Counted from the first letter of the stretch, positions 46,986 to 56,375 are shown. The stretch: 64,000 bases of DNA from Proteiniclasticum ruminis (GCF_900115135.1 NZ_FOVK01000001.1:912372-976371), one strand, 5' to 3'. A program made the numbers and translations. The notes: generated from the letters alone by a model not told the origin.

Positions 46986-47543
46986 ATGGAACTGGAAGTA
47001 AAAATACTGGACATCAACATTGAGAAGATCCGCCACATCATGAACGAAGCAGGTGCTGTTCTTGTGAAGAATGAGCTGCAGGAGAACTTTATTCATGACT
47101 TCCCAGACCGAAGACTTTTGAAGCATAACGGATATGCAAGAATTCGCTTCGTGAAGGATCAGGAGACCGGCGAAGAGAAAGTCTTCATGACCACCAAAAA
47201 ACTCATTTCAAGAGATGTGTACAAGAAGATGGACGAGCATGAAACTCTCATCGAAAACAAAGAGGTTGGACTTGGCATCTTCAGTGCACTGGGATTGGAG
47301 CTTCTGGAAAACGTAAAAAAAACCAGGGAAAGTTATCAGTATAAAAATACTTTGGTAGAAATTGATGTCAATGAGAAGACCTATGTGCCCTTTCCTTACC
47401 TGGAGGTGGAAAGCCCCTCTGAAGCAGAACTGGAGGAAGTGGTTTCGCTTCTTGGCTACACCATGGATGACACCTCCGCTCTAAGCATTCATGAAATTCT
47501 AAGGGCAAGGGGAATTACACCAAACTCCCCAGAAGGACTTTGA
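46986..47543 (+). CDS. CYTH domain protein (class IV adenylate cyclase / triphosphatase-like)
   Basis: 185 residues. The ExExK signature is present at the very N-terminus (MELEVKILDI), and basic and acidic strand residues follow (YARIRF, VEIDVN, YLEVESPSEAELE). CYTH proteins hydrolyse triphosphates or make cAMP; thiamine triphosphatase or inorganic triphosphatase activity is the commonest. The start at 46986 has AAAGGAG. A nucleotidyltransferase gene follows 58 bases downstream. Confidence 0.9.
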   Translation: MELEVKILDINIEKIRHIMNEAGAVLVKNELQENFIHDFPDRRLLKHNGYARIRFVKDQETGEEKVFMTTKKLISRDVYKKMDEHETLIENKEVGLGIFSALGLELLENVKKTRESYQYKNTLVEIDVNEKTYVPFPYLEVESPSEAELEEVVSLLGYTMDDTSALSIHEILRARGITPNSPEGL

Positions 47544-47601
47544 TGGATTCCGATCAAGCGCTCTACACAATCGTAGATTCATTCTGAAAGGTGGGATTCC
47601 T

Positions 47602-48651
47602 ATGAACCAGGAAAAAGCACTGGATCTTATCATCCATAAGATCAAAAAAGACTATGCTGAAGATGTGGCTTTTCTGGCCATTATGGGCTCTTATGCTCGA
47701 GGAACCCATCATGAGCATTCGGATCTTGATCTTTTCTTTCTTCCCTCAACCCCAAGAGGAGAATCTTTGGGGTTTACCTTTATCCTTGATGGGATAGGCT
47801 ATGACCTCTGGCCCATTTCTCTCAGCCGTCTTCAGAACATTGCAAGTCAGAAAGAGCCTTTAGCGAGCATCCTTGCTGAAGCAAAAATCAAATACTGGCA
47901 TACTGAAGAAGATCTGGAAAGATTTCTGGCGTTGAAGGAGAAAGCGAAGACATCAGCGTCGAAGGAAGTTCTACTGGAAAAACTTCCTTTACTGAAATCC
48001 AAGCTGCAGGAATCAGCCTTTTCTCTTCTTCTCATGAAAGATCTGGCAGAATTTCGGAAAATAGCCATGAAACAGGTAAAAACCATTTTTTATGTGCTTT
48101 CTCTCCTTCATGGCACTGCTCCTTCGGGAAACTATCTGAAAAACAAAGAAAACCTCATTACTATGACCGGTGTTCCAAAGGATTTCTATGCCCATTTGGA
48201 TGGACTCTTTGAAGAGGACACCCTGGAAGAGTTGAAGACCCATGTGATTGATGTCACTGAAACTGCAGTGCATCTCATAGAAGACTTTCTGGGCAGTGCC
48301 GAGGCGAGACGTTCCCCTGCAAAAGAAGTTTTTAACGGGTTCTATGAGGAACTGGTCAATCACTACCACAAGATCAGACACGCTGCTGAAAGAAATGATC
48401 CTAAAGAATGTCTCCTGGCTGCTGCATCTTTGGAGAATGAAATTTCTGAAACACTCGCTCATGTATCGGGTAATCTTCCTGTTCTGCCGCCTTTGGTGGG
48501 CGCTTTTCATCCAAATGATCTCCGGAGCATGGTCGATGCAGCCAAAATCCATGAGGACGCATTCCTTCTGTACCTGAAGAATGAAGAGGTGCCGTTGAGA
48601 GTCTTTGAAACCATAGAGGAGTTCAGTGCCTATCTGGACAATCTCTCGTAA
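47602..48651 (+). CDS. Nucleotidyltransferase-fold protein with helical C-terminal domain
   Basis: 349 residues. The pol-beta superfamily motif GSYARGTHHEHSDLDLFF gives the GS and DxD metal residues at about 28-46; a third acidic residue is not clear (IGYDLWPISL). Residues ~100-345 are all-alpha and resemble aminoglycoside or protein nucleotidyltransferase C-terminal regions. The substrate could be a small molecule or tRNA/protein; it is not predictable. AAAGGTGG site; stops just before the leuS promoter. Confidence 0.82.
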   Translation: MNQEKALDLIIHKIKKDYAEDVAFLAIMGSYARGTHHEHSDLDLFFLPSTPRGESLGFTFILDGIGYDLWPISLSRLQNIASQKEPLASILAEAKIKYWHTEEDLERFLALKEKAKTSASKEVLLEKLPLLKSKLQESAFSLLLMKDLAEFRKIAMKQVKTIFYVLSLLHGTAPSGNYLKNKENLITMTGVPKDFYAHLDGLFEEDTLEELKTHVIDVTETAVHLIEDFLGSAEARRSPAKEVFNGFYEELVNHYHKIRHAAERNDPKECLLAAASLENEISETLAHVSGNLPVLPPLVGAFHPNDLRSMVDAAKIHEDAFLLYLKNEEVPLRVFETIEEFSAYLDNLS

Positions 48652-48660
48652 CTTTTGGCG

Positions 48661-48689
48661 TTGACAATTCGCCGCTGATTCTTTATAAT
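48661..48689 (+). promoter_or_regulatory. Promoter of leuS
   Basis: TTGACA, 17 bases, TATAAT: a perfect consensus pair. Confidence 0.9.
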
Positions 48690-48696
48690 CTCGTTA

Positions 48697-48912
48697 TATA
48701 TGCAATGAAAAGGAAGTAGTAGCATAGCAACCATCTTAGAGAGTCCCTGTCTGGTGAAAAGGGATATGGCCAGTATGTGAACTCGTCTTTGGAGCATGGG
48801 CACGAACCCCGGTTGGACGCGTTATAGTTCCTGAAAGTGAAGCTTAGGCTTAATTAGAGTGGTACCACGGATGTTTACTTCGTCTCTTATCGGAAGAGAC
48901 GGAGTTTTTTTA
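48697..48912 (+). promoter_or_regulatory. T-box riboswitch, leucine-specific
   Basis: The T-box core AGAGTGGTACCACGG lies at 48856-48870. Its UGGU fits an ACCA acceptor end (discriminator A, as in tRNA-Leu). A CTC leucine specifier codon is at 48782-48784 after GTGAA. The terminator CGTCTCTT-ATCGG-AAGAGACG with TTTTTTT is at 48881-48912. Uncharged tRNA-Leu should turn on leuS. Confidence 0.92.
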
Positions 48913-48930
48913 TTTTGGAGGAGGATACAA

Positions 48931-51366
48931 ATGGCAAATTACGGCAAACACACAGATCTGAAATGGCAGAAAAAATGGGAAGACTCTGGAGTCTTTAAGT
49001 TTGTGGAAAACAAAGAAAAAGAAAAACTATACGTACTGGAGATGTTTTCCTACCCTTCAGGAAGCAAGCTTCATGCAGGACATTGGTTCAACTATGGTCC
49101 TACAGATTCCTGGGCACGCATGAAAAAGATGCAGGGATATAATGTGTTCCAGCCCATGGGATTTGATGCTTTTGGTCTTCCCGCGGAAAACTTTGCAATC
49201 AAGACAGGCATCCATCCCATGGATTCCACACTGAAGAACATCGAAACCATGGAAAAACAGCTGAAGGAAATGGGAGCCATGTTCAACTGGGACCACGAGG
49301 TGGTTACCTGTGCTCCAGACTACTATAAATGGACCCAATGGCTGTTCACGGAGCTCTATAAAAATGGTCTCGCCTACAGAAAAAAAGCACCCGTAAACTG
49401 GTGTCCCAGCTGCAATACTGTTCTCGCCAACGAACAGGTGGTGGATGGTGCCTGCGAACGATGCCAGACCCTCGTCGTGAAGAAGGATCTGACTCAGTGG
49501 TTCTTCAAAATCACAAAGTATGCGGATGAGCTTCTGGAAGATCTGGACAAGCTGGACTGGCCTGAAAAAACAAAGTCTATGCAGAAGCACTGGATTGGCC
49601 GCTCCTATGGATCCCAAGTAAGCTTTAAAGTTCAGGATAAGGATCTGGATTTTTCTGTCTTCACAACCCGTGTAGACACCCTCTTTGGTGTTTCCTATGT
49701 GGTCTTCGCACCTGAAAATGACATGGTGAAAGAACTGACCACTCCTGAACATCAGGCTGAGGTGGAAGCATACATCGAGCAGGCTAAGATGCAAAATGAG
49801 ATCGACAGACAGTCTCTTTCAAGAGAAAAGACCGGTGTCTTCACCGGATCCTATGCCATTAACCCAGTGAACGGAAGAGTCATCCCCATCTGGGTAGGCG
49901 ACTACGTACTGAACACTTACGGTACAGGAATCGTTATGGCAGTACCTGCCCATGATGAGAGAGATTATGAGTTCGCAAAGAAATATGAACTTCCCATTGA
50001 GCGTGTCATCGAAGGTGGAGATGCTCTTCCTTATACCGAAGTTGGGCCTATGGTGAACTCCGGAGAGTTTAATGGACTTCAGGGTGATGAAGCCAAAGAA
50101 CAGGTGACCAAGTGGCTTCAGGACCGTGGTCAGGGCGAACTGAAGGTGAATTACAGATTACGTGACTGGCTGGTATCCAGACAAAGATACTGGGGCGCTC
50201 CCATCCCTGTGGTTTACTGTGATCACTGTGGAGAAGTGGTCTTAGAAGAAAAAGATCTGCCAGTAGAACTTCCCTATGATGTGGAGTTTGCACCAGACGG
50301 AAAGAGCCCTCTAGCAAAAAGCGAGGCTTTCCTCCATACCACTTGTCCAAAATGCGGTGGACCAGCTACACGGGAAGCGGATACACTGGATACCTTTGTC
50401 TGCTCCTCCTGGTACTATCTGCGCTATGTAGACAATAAGAATGCCGATGCTCCCTTTGACAAGGAGAAAATCAACACCATGCTGCCTGTTGACAAGTACG
50501 TCGGTGGCCCCGAGCATGCAGTGATGCACCTGCTTTATGCCAGATTCATCACAAAAGCTCTGAGAGATATGGGTTACCTGTCCTTTGACGAACCCTTTAA
50601 ATCACTGACCCATCAGGGACTCATTCTAGGACCAGACGGGCAGAAAATGAGTAAGTCCAAGGGAAATACCATCTCTCCAGATGAATACATCACCCAGTAT
50701 GGATCCGATGTATTCCGTATGTATCTGATGTTTGGATTCTCTTATGCAGAAGGAGGTGCCTGGTCTGACGAAGGCATCCGTTCTGTTTCCAGATTTGTGG
50801 ATAGAGTAGAAAGAAACTTCCACAACATCAGAGATATTCTCCACAGCTCCAGCAGCACAGAGGATCTGAGGTCTGAGGATAAAGACCTTCTCTACTGGAA
50901 CGCCAATGCCATCAAAGGAGTAACAGAAGACTCTGAAAAGATGCAGTTCAACACGGCCATCGCCCGTATGATGGAGCTGACCAACGCCCTGACCAAGTAC
51001 ATTCCGATGGAGAAACATAATCATGAAGTGCTAAAGAAAGTCACATTGGACTTTATTAGAATCCTGGCGCCATTTGCTCCACACTTCTCTGAAGAAATCT
51101 GGGAGATGTTTGGACACGAAGGTTCTGTCTTTGATGAATCCTGGCCAGCTTTCGATGAGAAAGCCCTGGTGAAGGATGAAGTGGAAATCGCCATCCAGAT
51201 CAACGGTAAGATCAAAGAACGTATCATGATTCCATCAGATGCCAACGACGAAGAAATCAAAGCACTGTCTCTGGCAACTGCTGCCATCCAGAAGGAAACC
51301 GATGGGAAGACCGTCGTAAAAGTCATTGTCATCAAGGGAAGACTGGTCAATATCGTTGTAAAATAA
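48931..51366 (+). CDS. leuS: Leucyl-tRNA synthetase
   Basis: 811 residues, full length. HIGH-equivalent [10 protein letters not shown] near residue 46-56, KMSKS in [10 protein letters not shown], the CP1 editing domain ([27 protein letters not shown]), and a leucine-specific C-terminal domain. CPSC and CDHC-like zinc pairs occur. The start at 48931 has GGAGGAGG seven bases upstream. Confidence 0.97.
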   Translation: MANYGKHTDLKWQKKWEDSGVFKFVENKEKEKLYVLEMFSYPSGSKLHAGHWFNYGPTDSWARMKKMQGYNVFQPMGFDAFGLPAENFAIKTGIHPMDSTLKNIETMEKQLKEMGAMFNWDHEVVTCAPDYYKWTQWLFTELYKNGLAYRKKAPVNWCPSCNTVLANEQVVDGACERCQTLVVKKDLTQWFFKITKYADELLEDLDKLDWPEKTKSMQKHWIGRSYGSQVSFKVQDKDLDFSVFTTRVDTLFGVSYVVFAPENDMVKELTTPEHQAEVEAYIEQAKMQNEIDRQSLSREKTGVFTGSYAINPVNGRVIPIWVGDYVLNTYGTGIVMAVPAHDERDYEFAKKYELPIERVIEGGDALPYTEVGPMVNSGEFNGLQGDEAKEQVTKWLQDRGQGELKVNYRLRDWLVSRQRYWGAPIPVVYCDHCGEVVLEEKDLPVELPYDVEFAPDGKSPLAKSEAFLHTTCPKCGGPATREADTLDTFVCSSWYYLRYVDNKNADAPFDKEKINTMLPVDKYVGGPEHAVMHLLYARFITKALRDMGYLSFDEPFKSLTHQGLILGPDGQKMSKSKGNTISPDEYITQYGSDVFRMYLMFGFSYAEGGAWSDEGIRSVSRFVDRVERNFHNIRDILHSSSSTEDLRSEDKDLLYWNANAIKGVTEDSEKMQFNTAIARMMELTNALTKYIPMEKHNHEVLKKVTLDFIRILAPFAPHFSEEIWEMFGHEGSVFDESWPAFDEKALVKDEVEIAIQINGKIKERIMIPSDANDEEIKALSLATAAIQKETDGKTVVKVIVIKGRLVNIVVK

Positions 51367-51397
51367 TCTATAATACAAATAATACCACTATAAAAAA

Positions 51398-51434
51398 CAG
51401 ATGCTGCAGAACAAAAATCTGCAGCATCTGTTTC
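51398..51434. terminator. Bidirectional terminator between leuS and the EAL gene
   Basis: CAGATGCTGCAGA / TCTGCAGCATCTG, 13 perfect pairs, with A and T tracts on the two sides. Confidence 0.9.
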
Positions 51435-51435
51435 T

Positions 51436-53703
51436 TTATATCACCTTTTCACTTGAATTCTCCAGCAAAAACCGGATGGCATCTTCTTCTGTCAGAGGCC
51501 TTGAAATATAGTACCCTTGAAGCACATCACAGTGGTGTTTCTCCAGATACTCTTTCTGCTCCTGAAGCTCCACACCTTCTGCAATGACTGTAAGTTTGAT
51601 CTTATGAGCCATACTGATCACATCTGCTGTGATGATCTCTTCTTCTGCAGATTCTGTGATTCTGTTGATAAAATAACGGTCTACTTTCACGGTATCAATG
51701 TGCAGGGATCGAAGCCTCGCAAAGGAGGAGAAACCAGTCCCGAAATCATCCAAGGCCACAGAAACACCTAAACGCTTTACTTCAGAAAGCTTCTCATTGA
51801 TGAGTTCAAAATTGTCCATGAGAATGGACTCTGTGATTTCAAACTCCAGATTCTTGCCTGAAACCCCTTTCTTCAGGAGCATCCTGTGAACGTCTTTGGT
51901 GAAGTCTTCTCTCAACAGCTGAATGAGAGAAATATTGATGGCGATGAGCTGATCATCGTATCCTTCTTCTTTCAACAGATTGACAAAATCACAAGCCTTC
52001 GCAAGGATAATCATTCCCAGGTCATAAATCAGGAGATTTTTCTCCGCAAGATCAATAAACTCCATAGGCGATACTGCTCCTATCCCCTCCACATGAAGTC
52101 TTGCCAATGCTTCAAATCCCATGGTTTCATGAAGTTTCACATTCCACAGCGGTTGAAAATGAAGGGTAAAAGATGTAGTGTCGATGCCTGAAATCACCTG
52201 GCGCAACGTTTCTTCAATGGCTTCTTTCCGGAGAATGTCATCCTGCATGGTATCGCTGTATAGAATGATCTGGCGGTTATCGTAGTGTTTCAAATGTGAT
52301 AAAGCTAAGGAAACATCCTTCAGCACTTTATCTGAAGAGATATGCATCCCAGTTAGTTCAAGCACTGCCACCTGTACATCCAGATACTCATCTTTTGAGC
52401 CTCCATCCACTGGTTGCCTGAATACGGCAAGAAGTTTATTCGCCAAGGAAAGGAGCTCATTTCTTGATTTGAAGTCCTCTACTACAATGACAAAACGGTC
52501 CGCATTGAAACGGAAGAACATTTTCTCCTCCCGAAGCACAGTTTTCATTTTTTCAGAAATTTGCTGCAGAATCCTGTCTCCATATTTATAACCAAAGGTC
52601 ATATTGAGTGTCTTGAAATTAGTGCAGTTTAAAAGCAGTACTGCTCTTCTTCCTTTACTGGGTGTCACCACCAGTTCTTCCAGATATTCTTCCAAGTAGG
52701 TTCCATTGGGCAGTCCTGTCAGCTCATCGTAATAAGCAATCTTAATGTTGGACTTGTCTTTCCGGTAGGCATAATAAAGAATTGCCCCGCCAACACACAT
52801 CAGAATCAGAAACTCGATAAACCCTTCCATGATGATACTTCGAATCTCTTCATCCACAAGATTTCCAGGCCAAATGAAAAGAAGTGTTCCTAGATATTCA
52901 TTCTCACTGAAAACAGGAGCAGATACATGAATGATCTCCTCTCCTTCATAAACACCATGCTGGACTACCAGCTTTCTTTCATCTATATAGCTGCGTACCG
53001 TCTCATCCTTTATCTCATTTCCTCTGGTATCTGAAATGCTGGAGGCAAGAATCTTATAGTCGTTGCTGATAAAAAGTGCATGATCCACTTCTTGCTTCGC
53101 CAGGATATCCTCGATGAGATTCTGCAGTTCAAACTGCTGGGTGAACTGATTGAGGTTCTCATCCAAAACACCAATCTGGACAAAGGTGCTGTCATCCTTA
53201 CGGACATATCCGAATTTGTAATATTCTCCACTGACCGTATCCGATCTGGACTCTTCCATAAAAGATTCCAAAGCGCTGTTCTTGAAATAATAAGCAGGGT
53301 GACCCTCATAGGTCGTCCACCCCACGTAGTCTTCGATGTTGCTGGCGATGATCTCCCCATCCTTGTTGTAGAGATTGATCTGATCCACCTGGAGATCTGA
53401 TGCCAGTTTCTTTAATGATTCCGTTGTGCTGTCATTGTCGTCAATAAGAAGCACGGCTCTGCTGGCTACAAGAATTTTGTCCTCCAGAAGGTTCACCGCA
53501 ATCTTGTAGGCATCCTGATAATTCAGAAGTGCTGCGGTGTAGCTGCTTGCAATATTAAGTGACGACTTTTCCATCATGCTGTATACATCTTGAACCCGTT
53601 CCTTCGCTGTATAATACGTTAAAGTACCTACACCTAACGTAAGAATCAAGAAAGGAATGATGAAAAAGCTGAGATCTTTTCTGGTCAGTTTATCTTTTTT
53701 CAT
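51436..53703 (-). CDS. Membrane c-di-GMP phosphodiesterase with degenerate GGDEF domain
   Basis: 755 residues. A membrane helix (~10-30), an extracellular sensor (~35-275) and a second helix (~290-308) precede a GGDEF-type domain (YDELTGLPNGTYLEEYL) whose active loop reads NADRF at about residue 400, so it cannot be a normal cyclase. The EAL domain has FEALARL (~529), ESILMDNFELI, DDFGTGFSSF and a C-terminal EGVEL, so phosphodiesterase activity is likely. The degenerate domain may bind GTP to activate the EAL. Divergent from nothing; a single gene. Confidence 0.9.
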   Translation of the reverse strand: MKKDKLTRKDLSFFIIPFLILTLGVGTLTYYTAKERVQDVYSMMEKSSLNIASSYTAALLNYQDAYKIAVNLLEDKILVASRAVLLIDDNDSTTESLKKLASDLQVDQINLYNKDGEIIASNIEDYVGWTTYEGHPAYYFKNSALESFMEESRSDTVSGEYYKFGYVRKDDSTFVQIGVLDENLNQFTQQFELQNLIEDILAKQEVDHALFISNDYKILASSISDTRGNEIKDETVRSYIDERKLVVQHGVYEGEEIIHVSAPVFSENEYLGTLLFIWPGNLVDEEIRSIIMEGFIEFLILMCVGGAILYYAYRKDKSNIKIAYYDELTGLPNGTYLEEYLEELVVTPSKGRRAVLLLNCTNFKTLNMTFGYKYGDRILQQISEKMKTVLREEKMFFRFNADRFVIVVEDFKSRNELLSLANKLLAVFRQPVDGGSKDEYLDVQVAVLELTGMHISSDKVLKDVSLALSHLKHYDNRQIILYSDTMQDDILRKEAIEETLRQVISGIDTTSFTLHFQPLWNVKLHETMGFEALARLHVEGIGAVSPMEFIDLAEKNLLIYDLGMIILAKACDFVNLLKEEGYDDQLIAINISLIQLLREDFTKDVHRMLLKKGVSGKNLEFEITESILMDNFELINEKLSEVKRLGVSVALDDFGTGFSSFARLRSLHIDTVKVDRYFINRITESAEEEIITADVISMAHKIKLTVIAEGVELQEQKEYLEKHHCDVLQGYYISRPLTEEDAIRFLLENSSEKVI

Positions 53704-53927
53704 TTTTTCTCACAATACCTTTTATTATTTTCAGTCGGTCTTATCAGTCTATCGGTATATTGTATTTCATCGAGCTGATCTCATGGAGATAATGGACGAT
53801 TCCCATGAACAGAACCCTTTTCTTTCCAAGAGCCACTACTTCAATGTACCATGTTCAGTTATATATCGTCAATATAGATAAATCTCACTTCAGGAGTTTT
53901 GCATGATTCTTGTAATGATGATCCCAT

Positions 53928-53969
53928 GAAAAAAACAGGATCTGACTCCTGTCGAAATCGGATCCTGTT
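53928..53969 (-). terminator. Terminator after the PfpI-family gene
   Basis: AACAGGATC ... GATCCTGTT arms, then TTTTTT on the minus strand. Confidence 0.85.
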
Positions 53970-53987
53970 ACTTTGATGTTATCTAGA

Positions 53988-54509
53988 CTATTTTCCTTCT
54001 TTGTACTTCTTCACCTCATCAATGAATGCCGTGGTGTACACATGAAGATCCTTAGGAGATCTGGATGAAATGATATTTTCTGATACTACCACTTCTTTAT
54101 CTACCCAAGTCATTCCTGCACCTTCCAGATCTGCTTTGATTTTCTTGGTGCTTGTTCCTGTTTTTCCTCTAAGAATATCTGCAGTCACAGGAACCCAGCC
54201 TGCATGACAGATCATTCCAATGGGTTTCCCCTGCTCATTGAACTCTTTTGTAAGCCTGATGCAGTCTTCTTCAACTCTCAAAATATCAGGAGCATAGCCG
54301 CCTGGAATGAGAAGACCATCATAGTCCTCTGATTTCACTTCATCATAGGTTTTGTTGGCCTCTGCCTTTAGGCCATACTTCCCTGTGTAGACTTTTTTCT
54401 TGTCAAGGGCTACCACATCCACTTCCCATCCTTCTTCTTTGAGACGGATTAAAGGATACCATAGTTCCAGATCTTCAAAGATATCAGCAACAAACGATAA
54501 AATTTTCAT
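53988..54509 (-). CDS. DJ-1/PfpI superfamily protein
   Basis: 173 residues. The nucleophile elbow GMICHAGWVPV carries the conserved cysteine near 103 and an acidic residue near position 12 (DIFEDLELWYPL). The family includes the intracellular protease PfpI and general stress protein 18 (YraA/YhbO), which some work links to repair of glycated amines. Monocistronic; GGAGG upstream. Confidence 0.9.
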   Translation of the reverse strand: MKILSFVADIFEDLELWYPLIRLKEEGWEVDVVALDKKKVYTGKYGLKAEANKTYDEVKSEDYDGLLIPGGYAPDILRVEEDCIRLTKEFNEQGKPIGMICHAGWVPVTADILRGKTGTSTKKIKADLEGAGMTWVDKEVVVSENIISSRSPKDLHVYTTAFIDEVKKYKEGK

Positions 54510-54631
54510 GGTTTTTCCTCCTAGTACTTATCATTGTTTTCATTGTACCGTAAATATTTGCTTTCGCCGTACACTTTCAGAAGAATTAATGAAGTTTTTA
54601 CACCTTTGTGTTCTATTCTCTTCTGTTTTCA

Positions 54632-55066
54632 TCAGAAGTTTTGCTGCTGCGCTTTACAGATAAACTCCATGACTCTCAGCTCATACCAGATTTCTTTTCC
54701 ATAGGAAGCTAAAAGCAGCGCCTTGCAGTTTTTCTCAAGATATTCTGATAAGTACTTTGTTTCAGCGCTCTTTCGTATGGTCAGCACCTGGATTTCATTT
54801 CTTCTTAAGAAAAATGAAATCCGAAGCAGGATCTCCTGGATCTCCTGGCCCAGCAGGTCCACCTCCCATAAAGTCACTGCCATTCTTTTTGCTGTGCACT
54901 TGAGCTCAATTTTCCCACCAGGCGTAAGAAATATCACGAAAAGAAAACCTTCTTTCTCTTTGACTTCCACCATGGTGGAGCCAACATAAGTCGACAGTCT
55001 GTCCCGAATGGGCATAAACAGGACCTTCAGCAATGCATCCTTCTCATAGAATTTTTCATTTCCCAT
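54632..55066 (-). CDS. Conserved-looking protein of unknown function
   Basis: 144 residues with a perfect AAGGAGG site seven bases before the ATG. Mixed alpha/beta, with a beta hairpin region (VGSTMVEVKEKEGFLFVIFL) and a helix (LGQEIQEILLRISFFLRR). No membrane segment. A Fur/PerR-like palindrome lies 41 bases upstream of the start. I do not recognise the family. Confidence 0.7.
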   Translation of the reverse strand: MGNEKFYEKDALLKVLFMPIRDRLSTYVGSTMVEVKEKEGFLFVIFLTPGGKIELKCTAKRMAVTLWEVDLLGQEIQEILLRISFFLRRNEIQVLTIRKSAETKYLSEYLEKNCKALLLASYGKEIWYELRVMEFICKAQQQNF

Positions 55067-55106
55067 TGCAGTCCTCCTTATTCACAAAATGTTTTCAACA
55101 ATTAAT

Positions 55107-55121
55107 TGAGAATCACTTTCA
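55107..55121. promoter_or_regulatory. Fur/PerR-like operator
   Basis: TGAGAATCACTTTCA matches the 7-1-7 consensus TGATAATNATTATCA at 11 of 14 positions. It lies between the unknown gene (54632, start 41 bases away) and the plus-strand promoter at 55117-55145, overlapping that promoter's -35 box. Confidence 0.5.
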
Positions 55122-55151
55122 ATTTTGCACAATCTATGTTACTATAAGTAC

Positions 55152-55273
55152 ATAACACACACACAACATATTTCGAAATACGAAAGACCGTAATAGTATT
55201 TCATATTTCCCCCTTTTATACGAATATGTATACTGAATGAAAGCCTCTGAGTTTCCCCGACTCGGAGGTTTTT
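55152..55273 (+). ncRNA. Possible iron- or peroxide-controlled small RNA
   Basis: TTTCAA (55117-55122), 17 bases, TACTAT (55140-55145) gives a predicted start near 55152; a terminator CCTCTGAGT / ACTCGGAGG with TTTTT ends at 55273. That makes a ~120-base transcript with no obvious gene. The promoter hexamers are weak, so this is a hypothesis. Confidence 0.35.
55244..55273 (+). terminator. Orphan intrinsic terminator
   Basis: CCTCTGAGT-TTCCCCG-ACTCGGAGG then TTTTT on the plus strand. No plus-strand gene precedes it within 2.4 kb. Confidence 0.8.
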
Positions 55274-55477
55274 CATTGATACTCCTTCTTCTTTCATTGT
55301 ACCTGAAAATAAGAAGAGGAGCATCTATAGGAAAAAATTCTCCTGAGTTCTATCTTGCGAACCAGGAAAAAGAAATAATTCAGGACTTTTTAATGCTTTT
55401 TTGATAGAATAAGTTCATGTTCTGAAGAATCCTTATTCTTCAGTGCTTTCCCCGGATTTGCCTCAGACCAAATTGAT

Positions 55478-55506
55478 TTGAAGAATCTTTCAGATTGTTA
55501 TATAAT
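55478..55506 (+). promoter_or_regulatory. Promoter of the HesB-like pair
   Basis: TTGAAG, 17 bases, TATAAT. Confidence 0.75.
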
Positions 55507-55557
55507 GGAGTGGTAAATCAGAGTAAATTTATAAGAATTAAAAGGGAGTTGTTTTAA

Positions 55558-55908
55558 TTGATTAACACAATGACAAACATGATAGAGATTTCTGATGCCG
55601 GATATCAGGAATTCAATGACTTACTTGAAGCCAATGATATCGAACCTAAGGTCGTAAGACTTGCACTGGCTGGCTTCGGCTGCAGCGGTCCGAGATTTGG
55701 ACTCATGGTGGATGAAGCTTCTGACAGTGACGTTGTAGAAGTCATCAAAGATATTACTTTCATCGTAGCTAAGGATCTTTATGATGAGTATCAGGGATTC
55801 GTGATTCTTTCTGATGAAGAGAACTACGGTGGCGGAATGTCACTAAGACCAAAGAAAATTGATGAAAACATCGGCTGTTCCACCTGTGCAACAGGTTGTG
55901 CTGTATAA
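55558..55908 (+). CDS. HesB/IscA-like protein, copy 1
   Basis: 116 residues. GFGCSGPRFGLMVDE with Cys42 is the HesB/IscA-type core; the C-terminus carries Cys107, Cys110 and Cys114 (GCSTCATGC). It may bind an iron-sulfur cluster or act as a sulfur/thiol protein. The start is TTG 55558, nine bases after AAGGGAG; this gives exactly the same distance (11 residues) to the conserved SDA as in copy 2, whereas the ATG at 55570 would be shorter and without a site. Confidence 0.88.
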   Translation: MINTMTNMIEISDAGYQEFNDLLEANDIEPKVVRLALAGFGCSGPRFGLMVDEASDSDVVEVIKDITFIVAKDLYDEYQGFVILSDEENYGGGMSLRPKKIDENIGCSTCATGCAV

Positions 55909-55935
55909 TAGAATCAAAAAAGGGGAGATTTTAGA

Positions 55936-56277
55936 ATGGAAACTCTAAAAAAGGAACTTCTTGCGATGAGCGATGCTGCTTATGAGGAGTTTGTCCAATT
56001 CCTGAGAAGCAATCAGGTGGAAAAAAACAATATCCGTATCACCTTGGCAGGCTATGCTTGCAGTGGTCCTAGATTTGGACTCATGGTGGATGATAAGAAA
56101 GATGGAGATATGGAGACTGTCATTAAGGATCTGACCTTCTATATCGAGTCCAATCTCTATGATGAATTTGAAGGTTTCCAGATTCTCTCCACAGAAGAAA
56201 ACCTGGGACAAGGTATGGTCCTAAGACCCAATAAGGTCGTTGAATCTGACTGTGGAACCTGCAGCAGCTGCGGCTAA
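55936..56277 (+). CDS. HesB/IscA-like protein, copy 2
   Basis: 113 residues, paralogue of the preceding gene. ACSGPRFGLMVDD with Cys42, and a C-terminal CGTCSSC (Cys106, 109, 112) that differs in spacing from copy 1. Aligned over the full length. ATG with AGGGGAG. 27 bases after copy 1, so co-transcribed and ended by the strong terminator at 56299. Clostridial relatives are known as HesB-like (seleno)proteins; here no in-frame TGA is used. Confidence 0.88.
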   Translation: METLKKELLAMSDAAYEEFVQFLRSNQVEKNNIRITLAGYACSGPRFGLMVDDKKDGDMETVIKDLTFYIESNLYDEFEGFQILSTEENLGQGMVLRPNKVVESDCGTCSSCG

Positions 56278-56298
56278 AATCCATTTGATTTTACTGAA

Positions 56299-56337
56299 GA
56301 GCCCCATGAAGGATGATGTCCTTCATGGGGCTCTTTT
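56299..56337 (+). terminator. Terminator of the HesB-like pair
   Basis: GAGCCCCATGAAGGA / TCCTTCATGGGGCTC, 15 perfect pairs, then TTTTAAA. Confidence 0.92.
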
Positions 56338-56375
56338 AAATTGGTTAATTTGCGTATAGTTTACTCTGATACTCT

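Larger units (their letters stand above)
55067..55557. other. Intergenic region with Fur/PerR-like box, possible small RNA and the HesB promoter
   Basis: No coding frame with a ribosome site. It holds a palindrome (55107-55121), a plus-strand promoter-like pair, a terminator (55244-55273), and the promoter at 55478-55506. The part 55275-55470 shows nothing clear. Confidence 0.5.

Noticed and set aside
55142..55324. 60-codon minus-strand frame in the intergenic region
   Set aside because: No ribosome site for its start, and it crosses an intrinsic terminator hairpin.
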